From a virus: a stretch of DNA of 38,674 nucleotides. Below, one piece after another: positions 23,025-31,016 of the stretch. The notes under the pieces were generated by a model. It was not told the origin of the DNA and made no database searches. It saw only the letters and a list, made by a program, of their open reading frames with translations. The position numbers and the translations under genes were made by a program. The stretch spans positions 1-38,674 of IMG/VR virus record IMGVR_UViG_3300042519_003660; one strand, given 5' to 3'. Position 1 is the first letter of the stretch, and each line of letters starts with the position of its first letter.

Positions 23025-24407
23025 ATGATTGTAAGCACAGAATTTCACACAGAAGACTCGACTCTAGTCATTTCTTATTATAAACCAGATGGTACAATCG
23101 GCTTTATGAAAAAGCCTATACTTCCACACGATCTTTATAATTGGAACTTAACCCCAACCCCAACTGAACACAGAAACTGGGATGGAAAGTTCCTAAAAAA
23201 AGTTCAAGGTAAATGGTTAAGTAAATTTAGGCTTGAGGAATTAACCCAAACTAGGTTAGATGAAACTGAACTTGCTTCAATCTATTCAGATGACAGTCCA
23301 AAAAAATATTATTTAGATATTGAGATTCAGTTAACTTCACAAGAGTTTCCTGATCCGGCAAAAGCCGCAATGCCAGTTAATTTAATTACTTTTGTTAATG
23401 AGGACAATGTTTGTTTTGTAATGTCAACCATGAAGAAATTGGAAGAGTCTCCAATTTTACAAATGCAAGATGAAGTGAATGACTACTTTAAAGCACACGG
23501 TCAAACATTTACCCTTAAATATCTTTTCTTTGAAACTGAAGAAGAGTTAATGAAAACGTTTTTCCATAAAGTTCTTCCAAAAATTCCATTCTTAACTGGT
23601 TGGAATGTTATTGGATTTGACTGGATTTATCTAATTAATCGTTGTAAAAAATTGGATATTGATCCAATGCAAACTATGCCGTCTAAAACCTTAATTGGTA
23701 AATCAAAAATGCCAATTCATTTAGGTCTTTTAGATTACATGGAAGTATTTATGAATACTAAACCCTATAAAGTTGTTGAGAATTATAAATTAGATTATAT
23801 TGCTAACCTAGTATTAGGAACAACTAAACTCCATAGTGAATATGCAACCATGATGGAAGCTCAACAAGATATTGAAAACTTTATCAAGTATAATATTATT
23901 GATACAATTCTTATTAAACTAATTGAAGATAAGCTTGGACTACTTGATGTTGCATTTGCAATTTCAAAATTTGCAAAGGTCGATGTTTCAAAAGTATTCT
24001 CAGCAGTATTCATTACTGAATCATTAATGTGTCGTGAGTTTTTAGATAGAGGCCGTTATATGGCAAATGATCGAAGAGACTTAGAAGAAGATGCAACGTA
24101 TGATGGAGCGTATGTTGCAAAGCCTGAGCCTGGATATTACAAATATGTTTCGTGTTTTGACTTTGCCTCAATGTATCCAAACATTCAAATTCAATTTAAT
24201 ATTTCGCCAGATGCGTATTTGGGAAAAATTAAACCTGGTGTTGAACTACAACCTGACCAAATATTAACAAAAAACGATACAGTCTTCACAAATAAAATGG
24301 ATTCAGCTGCTCGAACAATTCTTACTAAACTGTATAATGGTCGAGTAGACACAAAGAATCAAATGAAAAAATTAGAAGAACAATTGTCAAGTGAAAAAGT
24401 GGCTTAA
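23025..24407 (+). CDS. 43A: Family B DNA polymerase, N-terminal half only (split gp43)
   Basis: A 460-residue protein matching the N-terminal and exonuclease regions and the start of the palm of T4 gp43 (898 residues). Exo I is YYLDIEIQ (Asp about 98), Exo II GWNVIGFDWIYL (about 192), Exo III YNIIDTILI (about 290). Motif A is CFDFASMYPNIQIQFNISPD (T4: VFDLTSLYPSIIRQVNISPE). The chain stops at NGRVDTKNQMKKLEEQLSSE and then VA, in the region matching the T4 fingers helices, before motif B (KxxxNSxYG) and motif C (DTDS). Neither motif occurs in any reading frame product here. Naturally split gp43A/gp43B polymerases are known in T4-like Aeromonas phages, so a second subunit elsewhere is expected. 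The ending shows no intein residues. Confidence 0.9.
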   Translation: MIVSTEFHTEDSTLVISYYKPDGTIGFMKKPILPHDLYNWNLTPTPTEHRNWDGKFLKKVQGKWLSKFRLEELTQTRLDETELASIYSDDSPKKYYLDIEIQLTSQEFPDPAKAAMPVNLITFVNEDNVCFVMSTMKKLEESPILQMQDEVNDYFKAHGQTFTLKYLFFETEEELMKTFFHKVLPKIPFLTGWNVIGFDWIYLINRCKKLDIDPMQTMPSKTLIGKSKMPIHLGLLDYMEVFMNTKPYKVVENYKLDYIANLVLGTTKLHSEYATMMEAQQDIENFIKYNIIDTILIKLIEDKLGLLDVAFAISKFAKVDVSKVFSAVFITESLMCREFLDRGRYMANDRRDLEEDATYDGAYVAKPEPGYYKYVSCFDFASMYPNIQIQFNISPDAYLGKIKPGVELQPDQILTKNDTVFTNKMDSAARTILTKLYNGRVDTKNQMKKLEEQLSSEKVA

Positions 24408-24426
24408 AAAAATAAAAAACCTAATT

Positions 24427-25059
24427 ATGAATAACTACGATATTGATACCTTAGTTGCAATAAAAAGCAGCTTCCAATCAAACGACTTTCAATGGATAAA
24501 AACCAATGATAAAACTAAACTAGGAAAAGTAGTCCAAGTTAGAGATGTTTTGCCGGCTAGAAATGGCAGATTCATGGCAATACTATCAGACGGTACTCAA
24601 CTTGATACTGACCGAGTTTCTTCTGACCTAATGATGATCACTGAAGATCAACAGCCAATGTCAATGGCTGAAATTCAGTCAATCAATTACATTCCTTCAT
24701 TAAATGAAGATTTTAAAGTAACTGAAGAAATTCCAGCCGAATTTAGGGCTGAAATTATTGCACCAAAACCAATAGCTCCACCTCCATCTCAACCGGCTCA
24801 ACTTAAGGTCTCTACTGATCCAGGTGACTTATTTGGTATGTTTTCACTAGAAGACACCGATTTAGCTCTTTCAGTTAAAATTAAATTACCTAGTAAAAAT
24901 TTATTAAAGATGATGTATTCAAACTCTAAGAATAAAGAAGAGTTTTTGACAAAATTGTCTGACTATATAAATAACAATGTAACGGCGGACTCAATTAAAA
25001 AGACTATGAAGAAAATGTTGAGTACAACACCTACTAAAAAATCTACAGCTAATGCATAA
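24427..25059 (+). CDS. Protein of unknown function after the split polymerase
   Basis: I chose ATG 24427 (210 residues) over GTG 24391, which would overlap the polymerase gene; the A-rich leader before the ATG matches other starts here. The N-terminal part (GKVVQVRDVLPARNGRFMAI, then LSDGTQLDTDRV) looks like a small beta-barrel. A Pro-rich linker (about 110-130) leads to a helical, Lys-rich C-terminus ending KKMLSTTPTKKSTANA. It bears no polymerase motifs, so it is not the missing half of gp43. It overlaps the next gene by 8 bases. Function unknown; position suggests a replication accessory. Confidence 0.75.
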   Translation: MNNYDIDTLVAIKSSFQSNDFQWIKTNDKTKLGKVVQVRDVLPARNGRFMAILSDGTQLDTDRVSSDLMMITEDQQPMSMAEIQSINYIPSLNEDFKVTEEIPAEFRAEIIAPKPIAPPPSQPAQLKVSTDPGDLFGMFSLEDTDLALSVKIKLPSKNLLKMMYSNSKNKEEFLTKLSDYINNNVTADSIKKTMKKMLSTTPTKKSTANA

Positions 25060-25615
25060 TCAAATATCTAATGAAACTCCTAGCAAAATAGGAAACTTTA
25101 ACATATTGGCTTTAACCAAAGATCAACACTCAACTCATTACCTATCGTGCGAGCTAGACTATATTTGTTTAATACCATTTGAACGTAATTCAAATGATGG
25201 GCTCAAGTCTATTTTTCTTTTAGACTCGCCTAATCTAATGAATAAACAGAATGCTAGCACTCTTATAATTGATGTAGTTAATCCAGATTTAGATAAGACT
25301 CCATACGATTCAGTATGTAGAGCACTACTTGAAGAGGCTGGACTTAACCTTGACGATACAGGTCTCACCGAAAATAGTATATTTTATCTTGGAGATATTT
25401 CAATGAATGTTCCAATGACTTTAAGTATGCACTGTTATGGAATTGACCTAACTAACCTTCCAAATATTTTGTTTACTCGAAACCTCTCAAAGGATCATTT
25501 TACAAAAGAAAACTCTACTATTACAAAGGTAGGTTTTCACCAAATTGTAAATGGAGATTATTCAGACGCAACCGTCTTATCTGGAGCATTTTTGTTAGTT
25601 TCATATTTTAACTAA
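25052..25615 (+). CDS. Nudix-like protein with degenerate Nudix box
   Basis: A 187-residue protein. Around residues 75-103, the stretch DKTPYDSVCRALLEEAGL aligns with the second half of the Nudix box (REUxEExGU), keeping the two catalytic Glu and Gly. The first Gly and Glu of the box (Gx5Ex7RE) are not conserved and the RE is RA. It also has a late beta-rich part ending SDATVLSGAFLLVSYFN. It may be an active hydrolase with altered metal ligands, or a binding-only Nudix fold. It lies between the polymerase block and uvsX, with an inverted repeat just after its stop. Confidence 0.6.
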   Translation: MHNQISNETPSKIGNFNILALTKDQHSTHYLSCELDYICLIPFERNSNDGLKSIFLLDSPNLMNKQNASTLIIDVVNPDLDKTPYDSVCRALLEEAGLNLDDTGLTENSIFYLGDISMNVPMTLSMHCYGIDLTNLPNILFTRNLSKDHFTKENSTITKVGFHQIVNGDYSDATVLSGAFLLVSYFN

Positions 25616-25620
25616 ACCCA

Positions 25621-25650
25621 TTTTAGTATCCTTTGTAAAAGATACTAAAA
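25621..25650 (+). repeat. Perfect 10-bp inverted repeat upstream of uvsX
   Basis: TTTTAGTATC (25621-25630), spacer CTTTGTAAAA, GATACTAAAA (25641-25650), ending 16 bases before the uvsX ATG. The loop holds the CCTTTGTAAAA element also found at 2960. TTTG (25633-25636) and TAATTTTA (25654-25661), 17 bases apart, resemble a Bacteroidota -33/-7 promoter (TTTG / TAnnTTTG). Operator, terminator or RNA hairpin are all possible. Confidence 0.6.
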
Positions 25651-25666
25651 TATTAATTTTATACAC

Positions 25667-26857
25667 ATGGCAAAATCAACAATGGACGCATTCGCCAAGT
25701 TTAACGACTTGCTCGAGAAAAAAGTCAAATCAAAAATTGAAATCAGAGGCTTCTCTGATATTGAAGAGTACATTCCAACTGGAAATTACTTATTAAATGC
25801 ACAAATGTCAGGATCCTTATTTGGAGGTTATCCTAATACTCGAAGTATTGGAATTGCTGGAGATTCAGGTTCAGGTAAAACATTCCTATGTTTAAATGCA
25901 GTTCGTGAATTACAAAAAATGGATTACATGGTAATTTATATTGACACTGAAGGTGCAATTGATTCAAGTGACTATGTTAAATTTGGAGTAGACTTAAGTA
26001 AATTAAAATATTTACGTATGGGTCTTATTAGCGAAGTTAAATTTTATGTGCATGACTTAATTGAAACAATTAAGGAGAATCCAGGACTTAAGATTGCACT
26101 ATTTGTAGATTCAGTAGGCATGCTTGATACTGATAAAAGTCAACGTGATATGGATGCAGGTAAAAACGCTGCAGATATGGGACTTCGTGCAAAAGAAATG
26201 AGGTCACTATTCAAATCATTAACTTTGGATCTTTCAAATTATAAAGTTCCATTTATTTTTACAAACCACACATATGCCTCAATGGATCAATATACGCCAA
26301 AGGGTATGTCAGGCGGTGGAGGTCCAGAATTCTCTGCATCAATTATCTTAATGTTGAGTAAAGGAACTCTTCGTGATGAAGCTAAAACCACTACTGGAAT
26401 TATTGTTCGTTCTAAAACTAAAAAGAATCGTTTAGCTCGACCTATTGATATTGAATTCCATATTTCATTCCATAAAGGTATGAATCAATTTGTAGGCCTT
26501 GAACAATATGTTAATTGGGAATCATGTGGAGTAGGTAGAGGTAATAAGTTAACTGAAAAGGAATTCTCTAAACTAAAACCAGACGAATCTGAATTATGTT
26601 CAAAATTTGAAGTAGCTGGAGAGACTTTCTATTTTCTACCAAAAAAACTTGGAAAAACCTATATCATTAAGCATAATGGTGATGCTGTTCCAGTTAAAGA
26701 ATTTTTCTCAGCTAGGTTATTTACTCATGAAGTATTAACGCAGTTAGACGAAACTACAATTAAGCCTACGTTTAAATTCCCTGAAACACAAGATGGAATA
26801 GACGAAATGGAAATAGACGAATTAGAAGATTTAACTGATTCTGATAATGACCTTTAA
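25667..26857 (+). CDS. uvsX: UvsX recombinase (RecA-like)
   Basis: A 396-residue RecA-family strand-exchange ATPase. Walker A is GDSGSGKT (65-72), IYIDTEGAID follows (about 90-99), Walker B is KIALFVDSVGML (about 142-153), and the DNA-binding loop region includes FTNHTYASMDQYTPKGMSGG. It coats ssDNA and drives recombination-dependent replication with gp32, gp41 and gp46/47, all in this window. The C-terminus is acidic (EMEIDELEDLTDSDNDL), as in T4 UvsX. The stop overlaps the next ATG by 11 bases. Confidence 0.95.
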   Translation: MAKSTMDAFAKFNDLLEKKVKSKIEIRGFSDIEEYIPTGNYLLNAQMSGSLFGGYPNTRSIGIAGDSGSGKTFLCLNAVRELQKMDYMVIYIDTEGAIDSSDYVKFGVDLSKLKYLRMGLISEVKFYVHDLIETIKENPGLKIALFVDSVGMLDTDKSQRDMDAGKNAADMGLRAKEMRSLFKSLTLDLSNYKVPFIFTNHTYASMDQYTPKGMSGGGGPEFSASIILMLSKGTLRDEAKTTTGIIVRSKTKKNRLARPIDIEFHISFHKGMNQFVGLEQYVNWESCGVGRGNKLTEKEFSKLKPDESELCSKFEVAGETFYFLPKKLGKTYIIKHNGDAVPVKEFFSARLFTHEVLTQLDETTIKPTFKFPETQDGIDEMEIDELEDLTDSDNDL

Positions 26858-27185
26858 ATTACAGCCAAATATTCCTCTTAAATACTTACTAGAGTCGCAT
26901 ACAGCCTTGCCTAGCTATCCAACTAGGCAAGACTTTGTATTCGATATCCTGTCATACATTGTCAAAGTTACTCAAGTCAAATCTAAAGAATTTGACCTAG
27001 AAGATATTAAGTTTTCAACAAAGACTCTAAAATATGTATTTGGAGATAAACTAACTGCTGAATTTTTAGAAAAACTAAAACTATTAATGAAAGACTTAAT
27101 AGAAGACAATATCCTAATTAAGAAAGGTGAATTTATAATAATTGACCAATCTGAATTTTTAAAATTTTATATAATTTCGAATTAA
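26847..27185 (+). CDS. Small protein between uvsX and the helicase gene
   Basis: A 112-residue protein rich in Lys, Leu and Phe: KYLLESHTALPSYPTRQDFV, then LKLLMKDLIEDNILIKKGEF. The last part looks like a winged-helix end (helix, then beta-hairpin with GEFIIID). I do not recognise it. It starts within uvsX and ends 6 bases before the helicase gene, so it is translationally linked to both. In T4, gene 40 lies between uvsX and 41; a helicase-associated or mediator role is a guess from position. Confidence 0.75.
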   Translation: MTFKLQPNIPLKYLLESHTALPSYPTRQDFVFDILSYIVKVTQVKSKEFDLEDIKFSTKTLKYVFGDKLTAEFLEKLKLLMKDLIEDNILIKKGEFIIIDQSEFLKFYIISN

Positions 27186-27191
27186 AAAAAT

Positions 27192-28727
27192 ATGATGATA
27201 GATTTCAAAGAGAACATTGAGCTTCTCGAAAAAATAATTTTTAACTTTGTTCTAACCGAAGACGATAATGATGTAATCATTAAACCTAAGAACTTTGACT
27301 CATTAGACAAGCGAGAAGTTATTCCATTAATTAAAGCTCATTACTTTAACGATGATACCCTACAAAGACTATATCGTGAAGCTAAAAAATGGTTCATTGA
27401 ATATTCTAAAATTCCAACTCGAAATGAATTACGCCAAATTGCAAATCTTTCAAATCTAGATATTTCAGAACAAAAATTTAATTCACTATTTGAAGTAGAC
27501 TTATCTAGTTATAATTATGAGTTTCTTTTTAAATACACAAAAGCTTTTATTTTCTATAAAAACTTAAATGCATCAGTAATTGATGTATTGTCGTATTTAA
27601 AGACAACCGATATTAATCCGGAGAATGTTGAATTAATTACAAATGATGTTAGAGAAAAATTTAATAGCAAATTAAACGTTTCATTTACTAGCGCTGAATC
27701 CGGCCTAAACTTTTTTACCTCAATTGATCACGTTCAACTTTCAAAAATTGGAAATCCAACAGGCTTCCCATTCTTTGATAAAACCTTAGGCGGCGGTTGG
27801 AATCCAAAAACGTTAGTAGTTTTTCAAGGAAGGCCTAAAGTAGGTAAATCAATGGTTCTTTCAAATATTGCAGCCAGAGCATTTATGGCAGGTTGTCATG
27901 TAGGAATTGGAACGCTTGAATTGTCTGATCGTAAATACATGAAGAGGCTTGGTTCAAGCATATTAAGCATTCCGTTTAAGGACTATGATTCAATGCTAGA
28001 TAATAATCAAGTGTCTGAAGTTACTAGTAAAATACAAAAGCTTAAGTTAGATATGCCTCAGCTTGGCCAATTAATCGTTAAGGAATTTCCTACTGGAACT
28101 GCCTCAGCAATTGATGTAGAAAATTACTTTTTAAAAGTTCAACAAAATTCTGGAATTAAATTTACCGTAATTGTAGTTGACTATATTAACTTAATGAGAC
28201 CTCTTCGTGAGCAAGGCAATACTTATGAAAAGATCAAGGTTATTTCTGAAGAACTTAGAGCAGTTGCAATCCGAAATGAATGGTGTATTATTACAGCAAC
28301 GCAAATTAAACGAGATGCAGTTGATGATCAGGACTTAAGTATGTCAGATATTGCTGAATCATTTGGTCTAGTACACACAGTAGATTCTCTATTTGGATTA
28401 ATTCGTGGACCTATGGAAAAGCGTATGAAAATTAAGTTAATTGCAAATAGAGATGGTGGCTATACTGAAAGTTTTAAAATGTATAGAATGAGTTATGAGT
28501 TTGCTAAACTAACTGAAGAATACGATCCAGCTAGCGAATTTTATTCAGATGACGATGATACTCAGTCTCTTGAAAATCAAATGAGAACTCAATATCAAAC
28601 TGCTCATACGAATACTACAACTTTACCTCAAAATTTAATACCAATGGATGTTGCACTAGCCATGCCAGTACCAGTCCAAGCCCATCGAACTTCTGCGGAT
28701 TATGATGATCTGCTAAATTCGATATAA
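27192..28727 (+). CDS. 41: Replicative DNA helicase, T4 gp41/DnaB-like
   Basis: A 511-residue hexameric RecA-fold helicase that unwinds DNA 5' to 3' at the fork. The N-terminal domain (to about 170) is helical; then GFPFFDKTLGGGWNPKTLVV precedes Walker A GRPKVGKS (about 213-220). Later come GTLELSDRKYMKR, Walker B VIVVDYINLMRP (about 325-336), and TATQIKRDAVDDQDLSMSDI with the sensor region. The C-terminal 60 residues are polar and probably disordered. ATG occurs twice in tandem (27192 and 27195). No primase domain is fused and no separate primase gene (gp61) is in the window. Confidence 0.93.
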   Translation: MMIDFKENIELLEKIIFNFVLTEDDNDVIIKPKNFDSLDKREVIPLIKAHYFNDDTLQRLYREAKKWFIEYSKIPTRNELRQIANLSNLDISEQKFNSLFEVDLSSYNYEFLFKYTKAFIFYKNLNASVIDVLSYLKTTDINPENVELITNDVREKFNSKLNVSFTSAESGLNFFTSIDHVQLSKIGNPTGFPFFDKTLGGGWNPKTLVVFQGRPKVGKSMVLSNIAARAFMAGCHVGIGTLELSDRKYMKRLGSSILSIPFKDYDSMLDNNQVSEVTSKIQKLKLDMPQLGQLIVKEFPTGTASAIDVENYFLKVQQNSGIKFTVIVVDYINLMRPLREQGNTYEKIKVISEELRAVAIRNEWCIITATQIKRDAVDDQDLSMSDIAESFGLVHTVDSLFGLIRGPMEKRMKIKLIANRDGGYTESFKMYRMSYEFAKLTEEYDPASEFYSDDDDTQSLENQMRTQYQTAHTNTTTLPQNLIPMDVALAMPVPVQAHRTSADYDDLLNSI

Positions 28728-28743
28728 AAATACAAATACACAA

Positions 28744-29415
28744 ATGGCACCAAGAAAACACCCAGACGATTTTTCAGATCTAGATAATGATTTAACCGTT
28801 GAACAAGACGATACCTTAGAATTTGACAACGAAGACGACATTATTGAAGAGGATGGATTAATTGAAGGAGACTATGACGAAGACGAATTAGAACGCCGTA
28901 AACTTGCCTATTCTGACCTAAAAAGAAATGATAAGATTTTTGGAAATACTTATAATTTAGGATACGAACATAATGATGAAGACGATAATAATTCGCCAAC
29001 TTCAGGTTCAGCTATTAAGTTAGAAAGTGGTTCAGCTGCGCATTCAATGTCTGACCCAGACCGATATTCTGATCACGTAGACTATACTATTGTACAAAGA
29101 GACATATATAACTTTATCAAAGGTTGCTCTGAACTGCAGGAGATCCTAGGCGATGAGCCTGAAAAGCAGAAATTTACAAAAGTACAAATTAACCAAATAT
29201 TTGGTATAATTTTAAATGGGTTGAGTACTGGAACAAATACAACCGTATTCATTAGCCCAATCCAAGTACTTGAATCAATTTCTTCAACTCTTAATATGGA
29301 ATATAAAAAAATATTCGATATGTTAACTTATGAAAATAAGGAACTTTTGTTAGTTGAATTAAATAGTAAATACGGATTTTTAGATAGCATGGGTAAGAAC
29401 TATAAAATATTTTAA
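28744..29415 (+). CDS. Acidic protein of unknown function before gp47
   Basis: A 223-residue protein. Residues 8-55 are extremely acidic (DDFSDLDNDLTVEQDD, then EFDNEDDIIEEDGLIEGDYD) and probably disordered. The C-terminal half (about 115-223) is helical: YNFIKGCSELQEILGD, then KFTKVQINQIFGIIL and MEYKKIFDMLTYENKELLL. I do not recognise it. The acidic tail suggests binding to a basic or DNA-binding partner, or DNA mimicry; both are inference. It lies between the helicase and gp47 genes with a one-base gap to gp47. Confidence 0.78.
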   Translation: MAPRKHPDDFSDLDNDLTVEQDDTLEFDNEDDIIEEDGLIEGDYDEDELERRKLAYSDLKRNDKIFGNTYNLGYEHNDEDDNNSPTSGSAIKLESGSAAHSMSDPDRYSDHVDYTIVQRDIYNFIKGCSELQEILGDEPEKQKFTKVQINQIFGIILNGLSTGTNTTVFISPIQVLESISSTLNMEYKKIFDMLTYENKELLLVELNSKYGFLDSMGKNYKIF

Positions 29416-29416
29416 A

Positions 29417-30529
29417 ATGAAGCTTACAAATATTCGAAAAATAACACTAGTTGGTGATTTACATTTAGGAATAAAAAATAATTCAATAGAATGGATTCAA
29501 ATACAAAAGGATTTTCTATTGGACTTTTTAATTAATAAAGTAGATGAAGATTTTGATGAAGACCGAGATGTGTTATTTTTAGAAGGCGACGTATTTCATT
29601 CGCGTGAATCAATTAATGTTCGAGTACACGATGAAGCCTTAACTATTTTTAAAAAGCTTTCTGAGAAATTTAAAAGAGGTATCTATATCATTATTGGAAA
29701 CCATGACGTCTATTATAAAGATAGAAACGTTGTTCACTCTTTAAAAGCAATTTCACATATTGCTGATAATATTCATGTATTTGAAAATCCTGAAATTATT
29801 ACAATTAACGGTTCCCATAACTTTTTAATGTTACCTTGGGTTGAAGACACTAATCGTTTAAACCAAATAATAACTGACCACAAAGATTTATGTGAATATA
29901 TTATTTGTCATGCAGACATTAAGGGTCTTAGCTTTAATAAATGGACAAAGGTTGAACATGGAATTGAAGTAGATATGTTATCTTCTTATAAACGTGTTTA
30001 TGCTGGCCATATTCATCATCGTCAAGAATTTAAAAATGTTCTCTATACTGGAACACCATACCAAATGGATAGAGGAGATCGTGATAATACTAAAGGTTTT
30101 TATCAATTAGATGTGTCTTCTCAAAAATTAACTGAGAAATTTATTGAAAATACTCAATCTCCAGTCTATAAGAAATTTGATATATTTGAACTATTGGAAA
30201 TGCCAGCAAATGACGTAATTGAAAAATTAAATAATTCATTTGTTGATATTATGATTAGTGTAAATTTTGTTAATAAATTCTCAGTAACTAGATTTTTGGA
30301 ACTTATTTCAAAATCAACTCATAGAAAAGTTGAATTTTTTACATATGTCGATCAGGTAACAGATGAGTCTACCTCAACTGACTTTAATCCAGAAGATCAA
30401 TTTAATGTTATTGATATATTTAAAAGCTACATAAAGACAAAAGACTATTCACAAACTTTTAAAACTGAATTAGCTCAAAAATTTATAGAAATTCATAATT
30501 TAGTAAAACAACAATCAGCCGATGAGTAA
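29417..30529 (+). CDS. 47: Recombination nuclease subunit gp47 (Mre11/SbcD-like)
   Basis: A 370-residue metallophosphoesterase, the nuclease half of the gp46-gp47 complex that resects DNA ends. Metal-binding motifs are GDLHLG (13-18), EGDVFHSR (56-63), GNHD (94-97), CHAD (164-167) and AGHIHH (196-201). It overlaps the next gene by 8 bases and is separated from its partner gp46 only by the SET-domain gene. In T4 the two are also close neighbours. Confidence 0.95.
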   Translation: MKLTNIRKITLVGDLHLGIKNNSIEWIQIQKDFLLDFLINKVDEDFDEDRDVLFLEGDVFHSRESINVRVHDEALTIFKKLSEKFKRGIYIIIGNHDVYYKDRNVVHSLKAISHIADNIHVFENPEIITINGSHNFLMLPWVEDTNRLNQIITDHKDLCEYIICHADIKGLSFNKWTKVEHGIEVDMLSSYKRVYAGHIHHRQEFKNVLYTGTPYQMDRGDRDNTKGFYQLDVSSQKLTEKFIENTQSPVYKKFDIFELLEMPANDVIEKLNNSFVDIMISVNFVNKFSVTRFLELISKSTHRKVEFFTYVDQVTDESTSTDFNPEDQFNVIDIFKSYIKTKDYSQTFKTELAQKFIEIHNLVKQQSADE

Positions 30530-31016
30530 CCCAAGCATCCTATCTAGTTTATATGTAAAGCCTATAAATTCTAAAGAATTTGGCGTATTTAGTAGTGCTC
30601 AAATTTATAGAAATTCAACCATTGAGTTTTGTGCATGGATTCCAATAAGCCAAAAAACTCAACTTTTACTTAAAAACCACGATCAAGTATTAGATAACCG
30701 GCTGTTTGTTAATCCAGACGGTCTTAATAAAGAGCGCGAGATTGCTGAAAAACTGGCAGATCTTAATTTACAGGAGAGGCTAGATCGCGGTCTTATTTCA
30801 GCAGAGCAATTTAAAGCAATTGTATATGATGTAATCAATCCAAATAAAATGTTGCATATCGATTCTCATGCAATCCTATTAGGCTTTGGCTCAATTTACA
30901 GAAAATCCACGTCTCCTAATATCAATTGGGATTATGATTCTGAGAAAAAACTATATAAATTCTATACAGTACAAGATATTGACCCAGATCAAGAACTTAC
31001 CTATTTTTTAAATTAA
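30522..31016 (+). CDS. SET-domain protein (possible lysine methyltransferase)
   Basis: A 164-residue protein with both ends of a SET domain. The start is KPINSKEFGVFSSAQIYRNS (14-32; compare G-x-GVFA...I..G). The end is HAILLGFGSIYRKSTSPNIN (about 116-135) then FYTVQDIDPDQELTYF (about 147-162; compare NHS..PN and RDI..GEEL...Y). The SAM-site NHS is changed to RKS, so activity is uncertain. Between them is a helical insert. SET enzymes methylate lysines using SAM; substrates could be the Hc1-like protein at 15278 or a host protein, which is only a hypothesis. It is embedded between gp47 and gp46 with overlaps on both sides. Confidence 0.7.
   Translation: MSNPSILSSLYVKPINSKEFGVFSSAQIYRNSTIEFCAWIPISQKTQLLLKNHDQVLDNRLFVNPDGLNKEREIAEKLADLNLQERLDRGLISAEQFKAIVYDVINPNKMLHIDSHAILLGFGSIYRKSTSPNINWDYDSEKKLYKFYTVQDIDPDQELTYFLN

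Noticed and set aside
24380-24430. Split intein at the end of the polymerase half
   Set aside because: The end reads QLSSEKVA and then stop; there is no intein N-terminal Cys/Ser block and no C-terminal partner in the window.
24391-25059. Second half of the DNA polymerase
   Set aside because: The protein lacks polymerase motifs B and C and a thumb-like length.
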